From NCBI GenBank assembly GCA_017163975.1, contig JAFFSR010000251.1:6448001-6512000 (forward strand): a DNA stretch of 64,000 nucleotides, read 5' to 3'. The notes under the pieces were generated by a model. The model had not been told where the DNA came from, did no database searches, and saw only the letters and a list, made by a program, of their open reading frames with translations. Below, piece by piece: positions 1 to 29,290 of the stretch. Numbering within the stretch: position 1 is the stretch's first letter; the number at the start of each line of letters is the position of its first letter. The translations under genes and the position numbers were made by a program. This DNA comes from Anastatus disparis. Taxonomy: Eukaryota; Arthropoda; Insecta; Hymenoptera; Eupelmidae.

Positions 1-2755
1 TAATCAAATCTACAATAATGCTCTCTGATATCAAGAATCATTGTTAAATAAGAAATTCATCAATAATTGATAACTCGATGCCTATTTTAGTCAGTAATTT
101 ACTCGAATTCCAAAATTATTATGCAAACACTGTATGAAATGATAAGTTTTCTAAAAATTATCAAAATACTATTTTAGAATCTTCACATGTAATATTCAAT
201 TTGATGATTTTTTTAAAATAAAAAAATAGTTACAGGAATCGAAATTTTGGTTCTCAACGTTATTGTTACAAAATTAACTAATGTCATTAGTCTTTAAGAA
301 ACAACAGCATTAGACCATTCGTCACTAAAAAAGACCCAAATTTTATTCTAGAATATTTCATAGGTAATTTTACTCCTATATATCCAAGAATTTCTCAATC
401 ATTTAATTATTGATGGATTTTTCATTTAATTTCTAAAATTCGATACATTACAGCTCAACTAATTCGTAAGATTTTTTATCGTCAGGTATGTATTAATTTA
501 AAAAATGCATGTATTTATCAGAATTGATTCAGTTATTTTACATTGCTATGTATTGAATCCATCTTATTGATCCAATAACATTTAATTAACAAGGAAAACG
601 ATTATTTCACCTAACAAGGTTCTGCATTCAACCGCAAATACAACTCTATTACAAAGTCAAATCCATAAACAAATGTATCGATCTTGACACTTCAAACGGA
701 ATTTGACTTTTAGTCAATATAAATTTAATAAATGTAAGGGGAAAACATTTTTATAAAAATTACATTCAATATCAATACAAAAAATATTCTGCCTGATCAG
801 TAATTTTGAGATGAAATAGAGGTTACAAAAAGGTTTTAAAAATTATAAGGGTAAGTTATCTGAGTAAAAGTTGCTTACAATAATACGTTGAAAATAATCT
901 AAAAAATGTATTTAAAGCAAATGTAAGTTTAAAATTTCCGATCAAATTAAAATCACTGTAACTCTCGTGATTGGCTTGAAAATAAATCTTATACTGAAAT
1001 ATAATCAAACTTATCCAGCTATAGTAGTAAAAATTACTTAATATCCTTAAAATTTTTTTTATTGATTTCTTATAAAAACTATTAAGAGTATTGTTTTTAA
1101 TAGATGTGATGGTAAAATTTATAAACAGTCCAATAAATATTTTTAATTAAAAACATTCATTTAAAAAATTATTTGTGAAAAATTTCTAAAAGTCATTTTG
1201 ACACAGAATTACACGATTTTTATGGTAATTATTTAAAAAATATTTTTTCAATGTATAAATCACGTGCTGAATCAAACATAAGTTTTATTTACTTTCAAAT
1301 ATACCTCAAAAGGTATACAATTTAATAAAACATATAATTGTTGTATATACTTTACTTTTATAATACCTAATTATAAAATACTTATTATACTGTACTTCAG
1401 TGTTTACATACTTTAAATAAAATTATATTTAAGATGAAAATGCTTTACGCTTCAGAAATGAAATATTCCAGTTATATCGCTAAAACTCATTTTAATGAAC
1501 TCTTATCACGGGACTTACGTTTTTCATGTTCACTTTTAATTTAAAAACCTGGAAATTCTAACTTGGCTTTTATTTTTTTAGTTTATTTTTTCTTGATTAA
1601 GAAAAAATTAATAAGTCTATTAAAATTAATGAACTATTTTTAATTATAAAAAATTTAAAATTAAATGTACGTAAAATAATAAGATGAGTATATAATAAAC
1701 AATATAAATAGCATCAAATTACATTGAAATTAATTATTTCGTTTAATAACTCAATGGATATTGCGCGAACGTTTTGCAAAATTATTCATTTAATTATAAT
1801 AGTTGTGAAATTAATATCTTGCAAAATAATTAGCCAATCAAAATTTAATGGCATTTAATTGTATAAGGGCTATCAATTTCTCATTTTTTATTCAATCCAG
1901 TATAATCGAGAAAATTTATAAAAATATCAAATACTAATAGAAATAAATAATTAATTATTTGCCTTTAAAATAAACATTTGAAGACAAGTAAATTTAATGG
2001 AATTTAATTATAAAAGATAGTAAACGTTATTTATACTTCATTATTTTGTAGCTGAAGAGAATTTATCTAGTTACGATGAAATTGAATATGCGTTGAATAT
2101 TATTTTGAATTACGTTTGTAATTTTAATACTTTGGTAATATATTATTAATTGTTTTGTAAATGTATAAATCAGTGGAAATTATTATTATTATAGTTAAAA
2201 TTTATTTAAAAAATCGCTAGCATTTTCAAATAATTTTATATTTTCAATAGTTTTAGTAATAAATTTTTATGGATTTATTGTTTTTTATTATTTGATATTT
2301 TTTTTTTAAATTTAAAATTTATACTTTTAAACATGGCTTCACGTATGCTCAATTGAAATTAAAATAGGAAATTCATGATTTTACATATTTTATTTTGTAT
2401 AAACTCTATAATTAAAGGAATATTTTTTAAAATTTTAAATATTGTCACTTCCAGTATTGACAAATGATTATGTTAAATTTTAATTTCTAATTGATTTAGT
2501 GAAGCATTACCTAATTAAAAAATTTTTTCCATAGTTCTGTGATAATATCATAAACTTATAATATAATTCGAATTTCCAAATTTTGGACATTAAAAAAAAA
2601 ATATTTTCCAAGATGACTCGAATCAATAAAAACAATAACAATACCGCCCATAGGGTAGTATACCAGTATATATCCATAGGAATATATACTAGTAGAGAAA
2701 AAAGTACACGAGTCCATTAGCATCAATGCAAAAGTCATCCCCTTCTGTATATCTT
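1..2755. other. AT-rich intergenic DNA, no gene seen
   Basis: Very AT-rich sequence with frequent stops in all frames and many poly-A/T runs. I see no coding frame with credible codon usage, no tRNA and no inverted-terminal-repeat element. It lies upstream of the calmodulin promoter zone. Confidence 0.6.
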
Positions 2756-2814
2756 ATATTCACATAATCATCACGATCGTTTCCCCACATTTATAAAACG
2801 TCCATCTCTTTCCT

Positions 2815-3275
2815 TCAGGATGTGACCCGGTATAGAGAGCCGGCGGCGCTGTAACTTTACTATAACCAACACTGAACCAAAAGATAGAGAAGAAGAAAGA
2901 GAGAAAGACAGAGAGAGGAGAGAAGAGAGCGAGAAAGACAAAGAAAGGAAAAAGACAGCTTGAACATTTTGCGTCTCTGTTAGAAGCTCGTGTTATAAGC
3001 TCTAAGCAAGCAAGAGCCAGAGCAGCAGCAGCAAGGCATCAGCAGCGGCACACAAGCAGTCCGCGGGCTGACGCATTGCAGGTGCGCGCCGACCAATCAC
3101 CGTTTGCCGCCGCCTTTACCGCGCTGCCGCTGCTGCTGCTGCTATTCTGCTGTTGCCTTATACCTTACCATTTGCTCCTCTTCTATCGCTATCTCTCTCT
3201 GCTCAGAAAGCCGGGATTCTAAGCACTGCGCAGCATACGATATACTCTTGCGCGCAAAACTATACATATACACAT
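2815..3275 (+). promoter_or_regulatory. Candidate upstream promoter/first exon of calmodulin
   Basis: Composition changes sharply from AT-rich to GC- and GA-rich, with GGCGGCG, CAGCAGCAG and GCTGCTGCTG blocks and a CCAAT box at 3093-3097. There is no ATG on the plus strand from about 2822 to 3272, as expected of a transcribed 5' leader. A splice donor of the form CAG|GTGCGC lies at 3081/3082. A possible partner acceptor (TTTTTTTAG) ends at 5242, just before the calmodulin ATG. The role as an alternative Cam promoter is inferred; an independent transcript is possible. Confidence 0.35.
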
Positions 3276-4330
3276 GTAACTAACTTCTATCTTTATCTCT
3301 TTTCCTCTCTACTCCCAGAGCTTCCTATGTATGCGTGTATATGTCCCGTAAACAAGGACCGCGCCCCGTACCGAGCGAGAAAGATAGCACCGGCAAATGA
3401 GAATTCCGATCTTACTAGTTTTCTTTTTATTTCAGCCTCTATAATAACATTGAAATTCAACTTTTCCCTAAGCCTATACAACAAGAAACTTCATTTTTTA
3501 AATAATTTATGCTAAAATGATGATTTTTATCAGAGTTACTTTAACGTGGCGTAGACAAATTTTCTCTCTCTTTCTTTCCGTCTCGCTCGCGCTCGCTGTT
3601 TAAATAGTTCGTGCTTTCTTCTCTCTCGCAATATATCTGTAAAGTTTTCGCTTGCGGCATTTGGATATATGTCTAAGCTCTCTCTATTTCGCTTTTGAAT
3701 TTTTGCTAGATGAATTTATGAACGTTTTATTCTCATTCTTCCTATGGATAGTTAAATTCTTCGGGGCTATTTGAATAGTCAAAATAAAATTGTTCTCTTT
3801 ATATGCATATAAAAAAAGCGCATGCCGACCGTTGGCGTAGTAATACCAGTGGATTCGCAATATAAGTCTACTTTTATCATTCTTTCTCTCTTTCCATAAT
3901 ACAAAACCCCGCGCCTCTTCCCTCTCTCTCTCTTTTTTCTTCTGCGACTGTTACAAAAGTATAGAAAATAAAAATTGACATTCATAATGATCTTAAAAGT
4001 AACCGAGGGTCTACATAATCTGTCACGTATTCCGCACTGCGGAGAATATAATCTTCTAACCGGCGTCAGCTGGAAAAATGTTAAAAGAGCAAGAGAGAAA
4101 GAGAAAAAAAGAACTTTAAATTGTATATATGACTTTGCCAAACGAAATTATAACCGATAGGTATAACATCTCTTTCTTTCTCTTTTATTTTTTTCAATGC
4201 TTAGTTTCAAAGCTCCCCACTATTATTGCACACAGATACGCAAGCCACGTATACATGCATGCACAAGTGTGCAGAATGCAAGAGAGCCGCGCACGCGAAA
4301 TTATTATCTTTCTCTTTTCATCTCGCTTAT
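3276..4330. other. TC/GA-rich low-complexity stretch, no gene
   Basis: Long pyrimidine- or purine-biased runs (TCTCTC, GAGAGA) produce open frames on both strands that are low complexity. None shows a recognisable domain. It is best read as flanking regulatory DNA or an intron between the upstream promoter-like block and the main calmodulin leader. Confidence 0.45.
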
Positions 4331-4365
4331 ATGCAGACTTGGACTGAGATAGTCAGAAAGTAGAG

Positions 4366-5280
4366 CCAGTAGTAGTAACAGTCTTTCGGTGCTTTCGTGA
4401 GGCCAGTAAAAGCCAACATAATAATCGACTCGTCATCGTTATCCTAATACATAATAATTGTGCTTTTTATTAAAGCTCATCTCTCCTCTTTTTTTTAAAA
4501 TTCAAATAGCATCGGCCAAGGTGCATTGGAATAAAAAAAAATAATAAAATTTAAAGGACTTGATTAAAAATCGGTTTTGATAAGTAGCGGTTATAACATA
4601 TATATACGCAGGTCCGTATTAGTTGTTATAAAAAAGAGAGGGTAAAAAAAAGGAAGAAAGATAGAAAAGACGAAGAGTATAAAAAAATAAGAGAGATAGA
4701 AAAAGGCTTCCTCGTCCTCGTGTTTCTTCGGGGAATTTCAGTCGTGCTGCGACACTACTCGTGCGCGTAATCTCCTCGAGGCTTTATAACGTTCTATATA
4801 TTTATCTCTCTCTTACTCGCTTTTACAAGCTCGTTTCATTCTCTCTCTCTGTCTCGCTTTACTACCCCCTCTCCCTTTTCTTGTACACACTATCTCGCCT
4901 TTTTCAATACACACAACCGTTCCTTTGGCCGTTTTCAACGCAGCAGCAGCAGAGAGAGAAAGAAAGAGAGAGAGCGCGATAGTCGAGTCGAGTAGTCGTG
5001 TCGTCGTCCGTTTTTTCGCCGCTCCTACACTAGTATACTAGAGTGAGAGCGAGTCACTAGTATATTCCTCAGTGTTGAATCGTGCGAGTGAGGAAAAGGC
5101 AACAGAATTTCTTTTTTTTCGTTAAACTATTGAATAAGTAGAGAAATACTCTTTCGTGTTTAGAGGAAAGATCAATTTCTTTCTTACATTAAATTTTAAA
5201 TAAAAGAGTTCCGGCTCTTTTAAGTTCGTGTAATTTTTTTAGAAGAGAAAGGAGAGCAGTAACAACACACATTTTAAACA
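4366..5280 (+). promoter_or_regulatory. Cam: Calmodulin core promoter(s) and long 5' leader
   Basis: Three initiator-like sites precede the start codon: CCAGTAG at 4366-4372, TCAGTC at 4738-4743 (followed by GTGCTGCGAC) and TCAGTG at 5069-5074 (followed by TCGTG). The plus strand has no ATG between 4332 and 5280, although the local base composition should yield more than ten by chance. This argues that the whole block, or most of it, is a translated mRNA's 5' leader starting near 4366. A GA-rich tract at 4941-4975 could bind GAGA-type factors. Which start is used, and whether the leader is itself spliced (acceptor candidate ending at 5242), cannot be told from sequence. Confidence 0.5.
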
Positions 5281-21782
<16,502 letters not shown>

Positions 21783-24700
21783 ATCAACCAATGTGCTTAG
21801 GAAAACTCGCGACTTAGAGTGGTGTTGACGTACTAAAAGAATAAAATAATAAAATGAATGAAAATCAAGCGATTTAAAAACAAAAAACCATAAATGAAAA
21901 ACAAAAAACGTCTCAACCAAAAAAGTGGAAAAAAAAAATAATAAGTCTTGTATCAGGATGCAAAGGAGTCTTGAACACGAGATGTTAATGTCCCGTTCGA
22001 CATGTATTAATCGTCGTTTACGATAAGTAATAAGGGCAATTAATATTATTTAATTCAGAGTCTACCAGCAAAAAAAAATAAGTTATAAGTATAAAAAAAT
22101 AATAATACCAATCAGCCATTTTTCTTAGCAAGTGCGTGCGCGTGCGCACGAGCACACACCTGTTAATAAATGTGTCGTCAATAATGCTTTTATTTGCAAA
22201 GGATAAGAAAACAAAACAAACTTTTAAATATTATAAAAGAGCAAAAAAAATAATAATTCGAGTCTATGTGTATCGCACGAGGGCACGCAACAACAAAACA
22301 ACAACCAAAAAAAAATGTAACGAAAACTTTGCATTTCCGCTTTCCTTAACGAACTTTAAAACTCACTCGATTTCCATATCGCTCATTCCTTAAATTCTCC
22401 TTTTTGATGAAATAATTAATATTTAATATAAAAAGGGAAAGCTAAAGGAACGGGCGCGTTAAGTGAAATCGTAATTGAAAAAAAAACAAAAAGTGAATAT
22501 AGTATAGTAGATTTTTCCTTCACGTTTCTTTGAATAAAGTTTGATGCGCTTTCCCAGTTGGAGGTTGACCATGTGTCATTGCTATCAAAGATTAAGAGAA
22601 ATAGAAAATTTAAAATTTTAAATTGATCAAAATGCATTGGTAACAAACGGTTTGCGTATAGAAAGAGATGAAATCTTATTTGTGACAATTCATCAAATTT
22701 TGTTCAAAGGCAGTGTAATTTTTTAAATAAATATAATACATATTAAAATAAATTAGGATTAAGTCCTCCCATTACTGTTATTATTGCTATACATATCGAG
22801 CTTTCCGATACCTCTTTTCTCTTTCTCTTCACCTCACTTCGCTTGTAAACAAAAAATTTTAATTAAAAAATGTATTGGAAAAAAAAAGAATTATAAAATT
22901 TAATCGTTAAACAAAGCAAAAATGTATTTCAATGACATAAAATGCACGCATAAAATCTTCAATTACTGTGTCATCTGTTTGTTTTGCAATATACAATATA
23001 ATCTTTAATTTTTTGTAAAACACCTTTCTCATCCGATTTACTTGTCTGAATACATATACAATGTTGTAAAACTGGTTACACGACATCTCTCGATTAATAA
23101 AACTTATAAAAAGGTGGATATTAAAATAAAATTAAAATAAAATTTTCGCAAAACGGATTCGCTCGATATTTCATAAAGATATCCTAAAGTAAAGTGTGTA
23201 GTGTCTGGTAATTTAATTTATATAAGTAAAAAACACGCTGAGAAATGTAAAAAAAAAGTATAAAATATCGAACTATTTACAAAAAGTTCTAAGGTCAAGA
23301 GCAGCAGTGCGAAGCCTGAAGGAGTTTGATAACGCTACGATTTATATGTGAATTTTTGTGCTGCATAAGCGTCGCATATTTTCAAGCATATAAATTATAG
23401 TCTAAAAAGCATGAAAATAACGAAAAGTCGAAGCTTTTCCCTTTTCATTCTGGATTTCGGCTTTTTTTTTTTTTTTTTTTTTAAACAAAAATGTTTTCAT
23501 GTTCTTAAAGTTTCATCGAGCTCGTTCGAGTTTAAAGTTTAAAAAAAATAAAATTTAAATAAAAAAGGCAAAAGCACTCGGCTCGCAAATCTTGTCTGTC
23601 GGTTGCCTTTACGTATCTGTTATAAAAATCGTTTCTTTCACTTCTTCGATCGAAACTTAGATAGCGGTAATTTCGTATATAAAGTTAACGGGAAAAAAAG
23701 ATATCTAGATCGAACCCTCGGCATTCCTATATTGAAGGTTTTTCTCGAATATTCTAAATAATGAAAAAATAATACAAAAAATATTTAAAAAAAATAAAAT
23801 AAAATAAGCAAAAGAGGGGATGCGCGATTATCGTGCATGTTTGCTTCCTTCGCGTCGTTGTTTTTTCTTCGAGATGAGAGAATGATTAAGAATATTTAAA
23901 AAAAATCGTGTGTATTAAGAAAAATAAAGATAAATGAAAACAAATGAAGTAATAACAGAAAAAAATGGATAAATAAAAAAATAACGTCGACACCACTTTT
24001 CGTAAAATCACGAATTGCTTTGTAAGAAAGAAAAGGAAAGACAGAGCGTGAAAGATAGTATGAAAGTGTAACGGAAGAAAGTGAGAACGAGAGAGAGAAA
24101 GAAAAGAAAGAACGTGAGAGAGCGAGAGAGAGAACGTGAGAGAAAGTGCTTGAGCGAAAGAGTAAGAAACAGGTTTAACAAAAAAAAAAAACTATAAGAA
24201 ATTAAAATGAAAAAAAAAACAATTTTAAAATCGGTTGATGCACTTTCTAGGGATGCCAGTTATGAATGCAGGCGGATTATTAAAAAAAATATATATATAT
24301 ACGATGAAAGACTTTGCGCATGCGATTTTTACGTTTTCCTGCATTAAATTGCAGGTGAGCGAAAAACGTATCGTTTACTTAAAAATAACAAATAAAAGAA
24401 CATTTAAATGAATGCGAGTAAGCAAAGTAAAACACCGAATAACAATAAAAAAATAATTACATCAAATGTGTCGGTGGTTCAGTCATAATATATATGTAAT
24501 ATATATTATATATAATTAAATTTAATGAAATGAACAGGAATTCCTCCATAGTCCTTTATTATTATTACTATTATTATTACTTATTATTAATTATTACTTA
24601 TTACTATTATTATTAATTATTATTATAACGATTATTATTTAAAAAATAAAAATAATAAAATACGTGAAAAATTGATGATGAATTTACGATGATGAGATGA

Positions 24701-25000
24701 TATGCTGATGGTGATTATGATGAGGTGATAATGATGGTGGTTGATGATGCTATAAAAAAAACAATAAAAAGTGATAAGAACGTACTTGTATTTCTGGTGA
24801 CCTAGATTGCATTGATCATTAAAAAAAAAAGAAAAAGTAAAATAAATGTATCGTCATTTTTAGGTCACAAGATATGTTGTTTCTTTCCTTAGCGAATGCT
24901 CCTTTATATACTTAATATCAATATATTTCGGCGATTATCGACAATTATGTATGGCGAATGATGAATCTTTCAATAAAGCACATGGCACTTTATCGATTAA
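21783..25000 (+). other. Cam: Probable calmodulin 3' UTR
   Basis: Candidate polyadenylation signals AATAAA occur at 21840-21845, 22533-22538 and 24972-24977, so short and long 3' UTRs are possible. The stretch has simple repeats (poly-T 23462-23482; GA-rich about 24050-24170; ATT-rich 24556-24640) and no convincing frame. Long, multiple-ended 3' UTRs are usual for animal calmodulin genes, but the true end here is not determined. Confidence 0.45.
24556..24640 (+). repeat. Imperfect (ATT)n repeat
   Basis: A run of ATT, ACT and TTA units over about 85 bases. It lies within the presumed 3' UTR or just downstream of calmodulin. Confidence 0.7.
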
Positions 25001-28000
25001 AAAGGAAAAATAAGAAATTAAAAATAAATATGAAGAGACGACAGAATTTAAAATAAAAAAAAATAAAAGTTAATACACAGATAAAAGATAAGCCACGGAT
25101 TCATCGCACCCCTCAATAACGAATATATATATAAATATATACATACATACATACTTTACCTACCAGCCCTTATATTTGGATGTTAATGAAAAGAAAAATT
25201 TTTTGTAGAAAATAAAACTCGAAAGAAAAGGGGTTTCGTATATCGCTATATATGTGAATCGCTGCAAATATACGGATTTTTCGCTAATTCTTTTTCTTTT
25301 TGTATTAAAACTAAACCAGTTTTGGCTTTTATTTTATTTATAAGAGAATTGTATAGTATGGACACTCATTATATAGACAATTGTGAATTTATTTCTAACA
25401 TTAAATAAAATCACTTTTATTGTAAATTTTTGTTTCTTATATGCTTTCACAGGATATACGCTTAAAAATTCGTATTTAAAAAAATTTTAATAATTATAAA
25501 CAATAATTTTTAATTAATATTAGAAAAAGAAACAGCATTAATTTATTGACAACATTAAAAAAGTGTTATTTTCTTTAACTAATGTCATTAGAGTTTTCTA
25601 GAATCCTCTAACTTTTTAATTTAATAAGGCTCAATTACGCACAGAGCAGCACTTTTAAATTAATTACTTTATTTTCGTAATTAATCTATACGATACAGCT
25701 CACGCTACTGTTTTTATAATTAAAATATTGATTGCATGCTGTTAATTAATAACAAGAATTAAAAATAACAAAAAAAGCGTCTATATTAAAAGATGCCTTT
25801 TGATAAACTTTAAGAAATTTTCTTAATTTTATCTTTGAGTGATAATTAGGAGTAAATTGATTTAAAAAAATTTACTGAAAAAAGAAAAGAATATCAATTC
25901 TTTAAATTCAATGATCAGTTACCTACAGTTTCATGTGTCCGTATTACACAATTTTCTTTTATGTCGAACATGATTTTCATTTACTTTTGCATTGAATAGT
26001 TTTTATTTCTTTTTTCGAGAAATTTTATGAGTATAGTTTAAATTGAACCTATAAGTAAAACTTTAAATATAATCTTTGAACGAACATTTAATTTTTTTAT
26101 CAAAAAATTATTACCTATTATTTTTAAATGATTCATTTAATAATGTTAATTAATTTCCAAGTATTATTGCAAATAAAATTTTTACTTTCCTCGATATTAA
26201 CGTCATTGAAAATAAGATAAAAAATTACTTATCGCTTTTCGTAAAAGTTACGTCATTTTTATTGAATTAAATCATATTTTTATTTTGAATTGACGGATAC
26301 TAAGGAAATCAAGAAGAAAAATGAAAGTTTTTAAATAATTGCTGTATCACGAATATTAAACAAAGATGGAAGGCGAAAGGAAGGAATTGCTTTTTGTGCA
26401 TTTTTCTGTTGCAAGATAAAAACTTGAAGCTCTCCAGCGTCTTTTGTTAAAGCAATAATAATGACGAGCAGCTGAAGACAAAGAAGAAAAAAAAGCGCTT
26501 TTCAAAAGCGAACAATATATATACATATAATCCTTTTTTTCTAGCTTTTGAAATTTATAACGGGTTGCAAAGAATGCAAAAGTCAATTGAAGCTTTCGTG
26601 TATAACTTATATACGAAATTTTATCAGTTCAAAAGATCAATGATTCATGAAAAATAAATTTAAGGTTCATTTTCAATACCGATGCACTTTAGATAAACTT
26701 ATGTTAAGTAAGCAATTTATAAAAAAAAATTTGATTATTTTAGATATTTTCAAGCATGAAATATATTAAAGTATTGAATTGAAATTTTTTAGTACAATGT
26801 CTTACAGTAAATTTTTTTAAGAACACGCGAACAATAATAATTATAAAAGATTGAAAATTTCCTAATTTCTTGACTCATTTTAAAAACTATAATGAGAACG
26901 ATCAATTATTGAATCAAATATCTTTTATATTTTTTATTATGATAATTTTACTATTATTAAAAATCATTATTCGTATTTTTATTTAGAATGAATTTTTCTT
27001 AAAAAATAACGTAATTTTGTTTATGAAAACTTAGTTGATGAATAGATTTTATTGAAATCTCAACAAACATGGTATATATATATTAATAAAATAATGCAAT
27101 CATTTAAGGCTTTACCTAAATCTATCTAAAAGAAAATCTAACAAGTTTAAATGAATCATTTTATATAAAAATCAGTCAAGGGTAAGTTTTAATGTTATTT
27201 AATCGATCTTCGTCTATAAACAAGAAACTCATGAGTTATATATTTTGAGAAAATCAAATGTCCATGGAACGCAGTAACCGTTAATGCAGTTTTCAAGCGT
27301 GCCAATGACGTGAGAGCTTTTATTAAATGGAAAATGTTTAGTTTAACTTTAATTTTTGATTTAATGATCCTTTTGTGGTTTCTAACGTCTAAACTTGCAT
27401 TTTATGATTTCTAGTCGCTTTTGAACTTTAGTACAATTAAAATTGTTTTATTTTGCCTTTACCGTTTGGAGAAAGATTTTATTTAATACTTCAAATTTAT
27501 TCAATTAATTTTAATTTTCTGTACAAAATTTTTGTTAAATTTTGTATTTATAAATTTACTAAATATTAAAAAAGTAATAATCATCAAACACAAACGTAAG
27601 TATTATTTATAAGAGTCAATAAGTTTCATTATTTGAATGTGACCTAAATATATATAGATATTTAATTACGTTGGAAATTTTTTAGTTATTAATAATTATA
27701 TTTCAATTTGCAGAAAAAAATTTATATTTTTTTCATTTGAATCAATAAAAACGTTAATCTTTTTCAATATTATTCTATAAAACCTTTTTTTACAAATTAT
27801 TTTTTATTGTAAGATTTATATTTTTATTTTGTTATTAAGAATAATCTGTTATCCGAATTATAGCTCAAACTTTTATAGTTTGATAGATAGATTTAACATA
27901 AGAATATATTTTCTCAGCAACGTAATATGAAGTATTTGTAAACATTCGGTAGAAGTTTGGCACACGATTATATTACATCGTTTACCGAATTTCTAACACG

Positions 28001-28580
28001 TTTCTAATTATATATGACTACATCATAACACAGTAATAACTTAAGTTTGACGAAAAAAAAATATTCTAGTTTATTAATATAAATTTAATTTATTAATCAA
28101 TTTTAAATAACAGAATTTTATTACATATGAAATCAACAAAAATTGTACATTTTCTTAAATGCATATATAAAATAGTTAATTTAAAAGAAATTAACTTAGT
28201 ACCGCATTAATTAATAATTATTATTTATTATCCATAAATATAATTATGCAAAATTATTGTTTTCTTTTAATACAATCTCTTGGATAGCAAACTATATTTT
28301 TTCATCTCTGTGAATATAAAATATTTTTTGTACATCAGTTGAAATAATATAAACTAATACAATATATATAACGGAAATATTTAACGTTATGCTAATAGAC
28401 AAAAAACAAAAAAAATATATTGAATCTCTAATATTACTGCAACATTTTGTGCACATAAAAAATCTCTAAATATTTTATTGATTTATCCAGAAAATATCAA
28501 TTTTTAAATAATTGAGATTTATTTGGAAAAACTTAAGATTACAAAAAAAAAAACATTTTTTGAATAAAAATTAAATTTTC
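25001..28580. other. AT-rich intergenic DNA between convergent genes
   Basis: Stop-rich AT sequence between the calmodulin 3' region and the 3' end of Gapvd1. The frame at 26356-26586 (-) shows no domain and lies in purine-rich DNA. I see no gene. Confidence 0.5.
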
Positions 28581-28788
28581 TTAAGGTGATGTAATAGGGT
28601 ATATAATTTATACATAGTTACCGACATTGCAGTTTTCCGTATTTTTTATCTTGATTCAAAAATATTTAAAAATATTTTTATATCATACTTTTCACTAAAG
28701 TGGAAGTGTATAATATAGATATTGAAAGTTTTGGATTAAGAATTAAAAATTTGGAAAAATGTAATATTGGTATTTTACATCCCCTTAA
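28581..28788. mobile_element. Possible TTAA-flanked MITE, 208 bp
   Basis: The left end TTAAGGTGATGTAATA (28581-28596) and the right end TTTTACATCCCCTTAA (28773-28788) are inverted repeats matching at 13 of the first 15 positions. TTAA at both edges would be the target-site duplication of a piggyBac-type element. There is no coding capacity, so it would be non-autonomous. The short imperfect ends leave chance possible. Confidence 0.35.
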
Positions 28789-29010
28789 TGTTCAACGTGT
28801 GGAATACTGCACCAAGCTACTTATTGCATGCTACTGATATTAAACTAATTGCATTAATTACTATACTAAATTTTAATTACATAAATTTATTCCCTGTTGC
28901 CTCCTCTATATCACTATTGTTTACATTCATTTTTTTTCTTTTTTTTCTACTTTGATAAAAAATTTCACAGCAATCTCAAAATCGTTGAATGTATCGTGGA
29001 ATTTATAACA

Positions 29011-29016
29011 TTTATT
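29011..29016 (-). terminator. Gapvd1: Candidate polyadenylation signal of Gapvd1
   Basis: TTTATT on the plus strand reads AATAAA on the gene strand, about 275 bases after the stop codon. In AT-rich DNA such hexamers are frequent, so support is weak. Confidence 0.3.
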
Positions 29017-29290
29017 CGTCTGTACGCATATTTAATACAGAAAAACTGTAAACACTCTACGAAAATTGATAATAAATTTAAAAATAAGATAAAAATTAAT
29101 TTTTATAGTTTTTAAAAAGTATGTACTTCAAATTGATTATTTTCCTTTTTTACAAGACATCTTTTGCATTTTCTTCTTAAATGATTTTTTATATTTTTGT
29201 TTCACAATTATAAATGCTTGGATTTTTTTACACAATAGCATTAATAGTTAATATTAATCTTGATTGAAACTATAACTATATTAAAAAATA

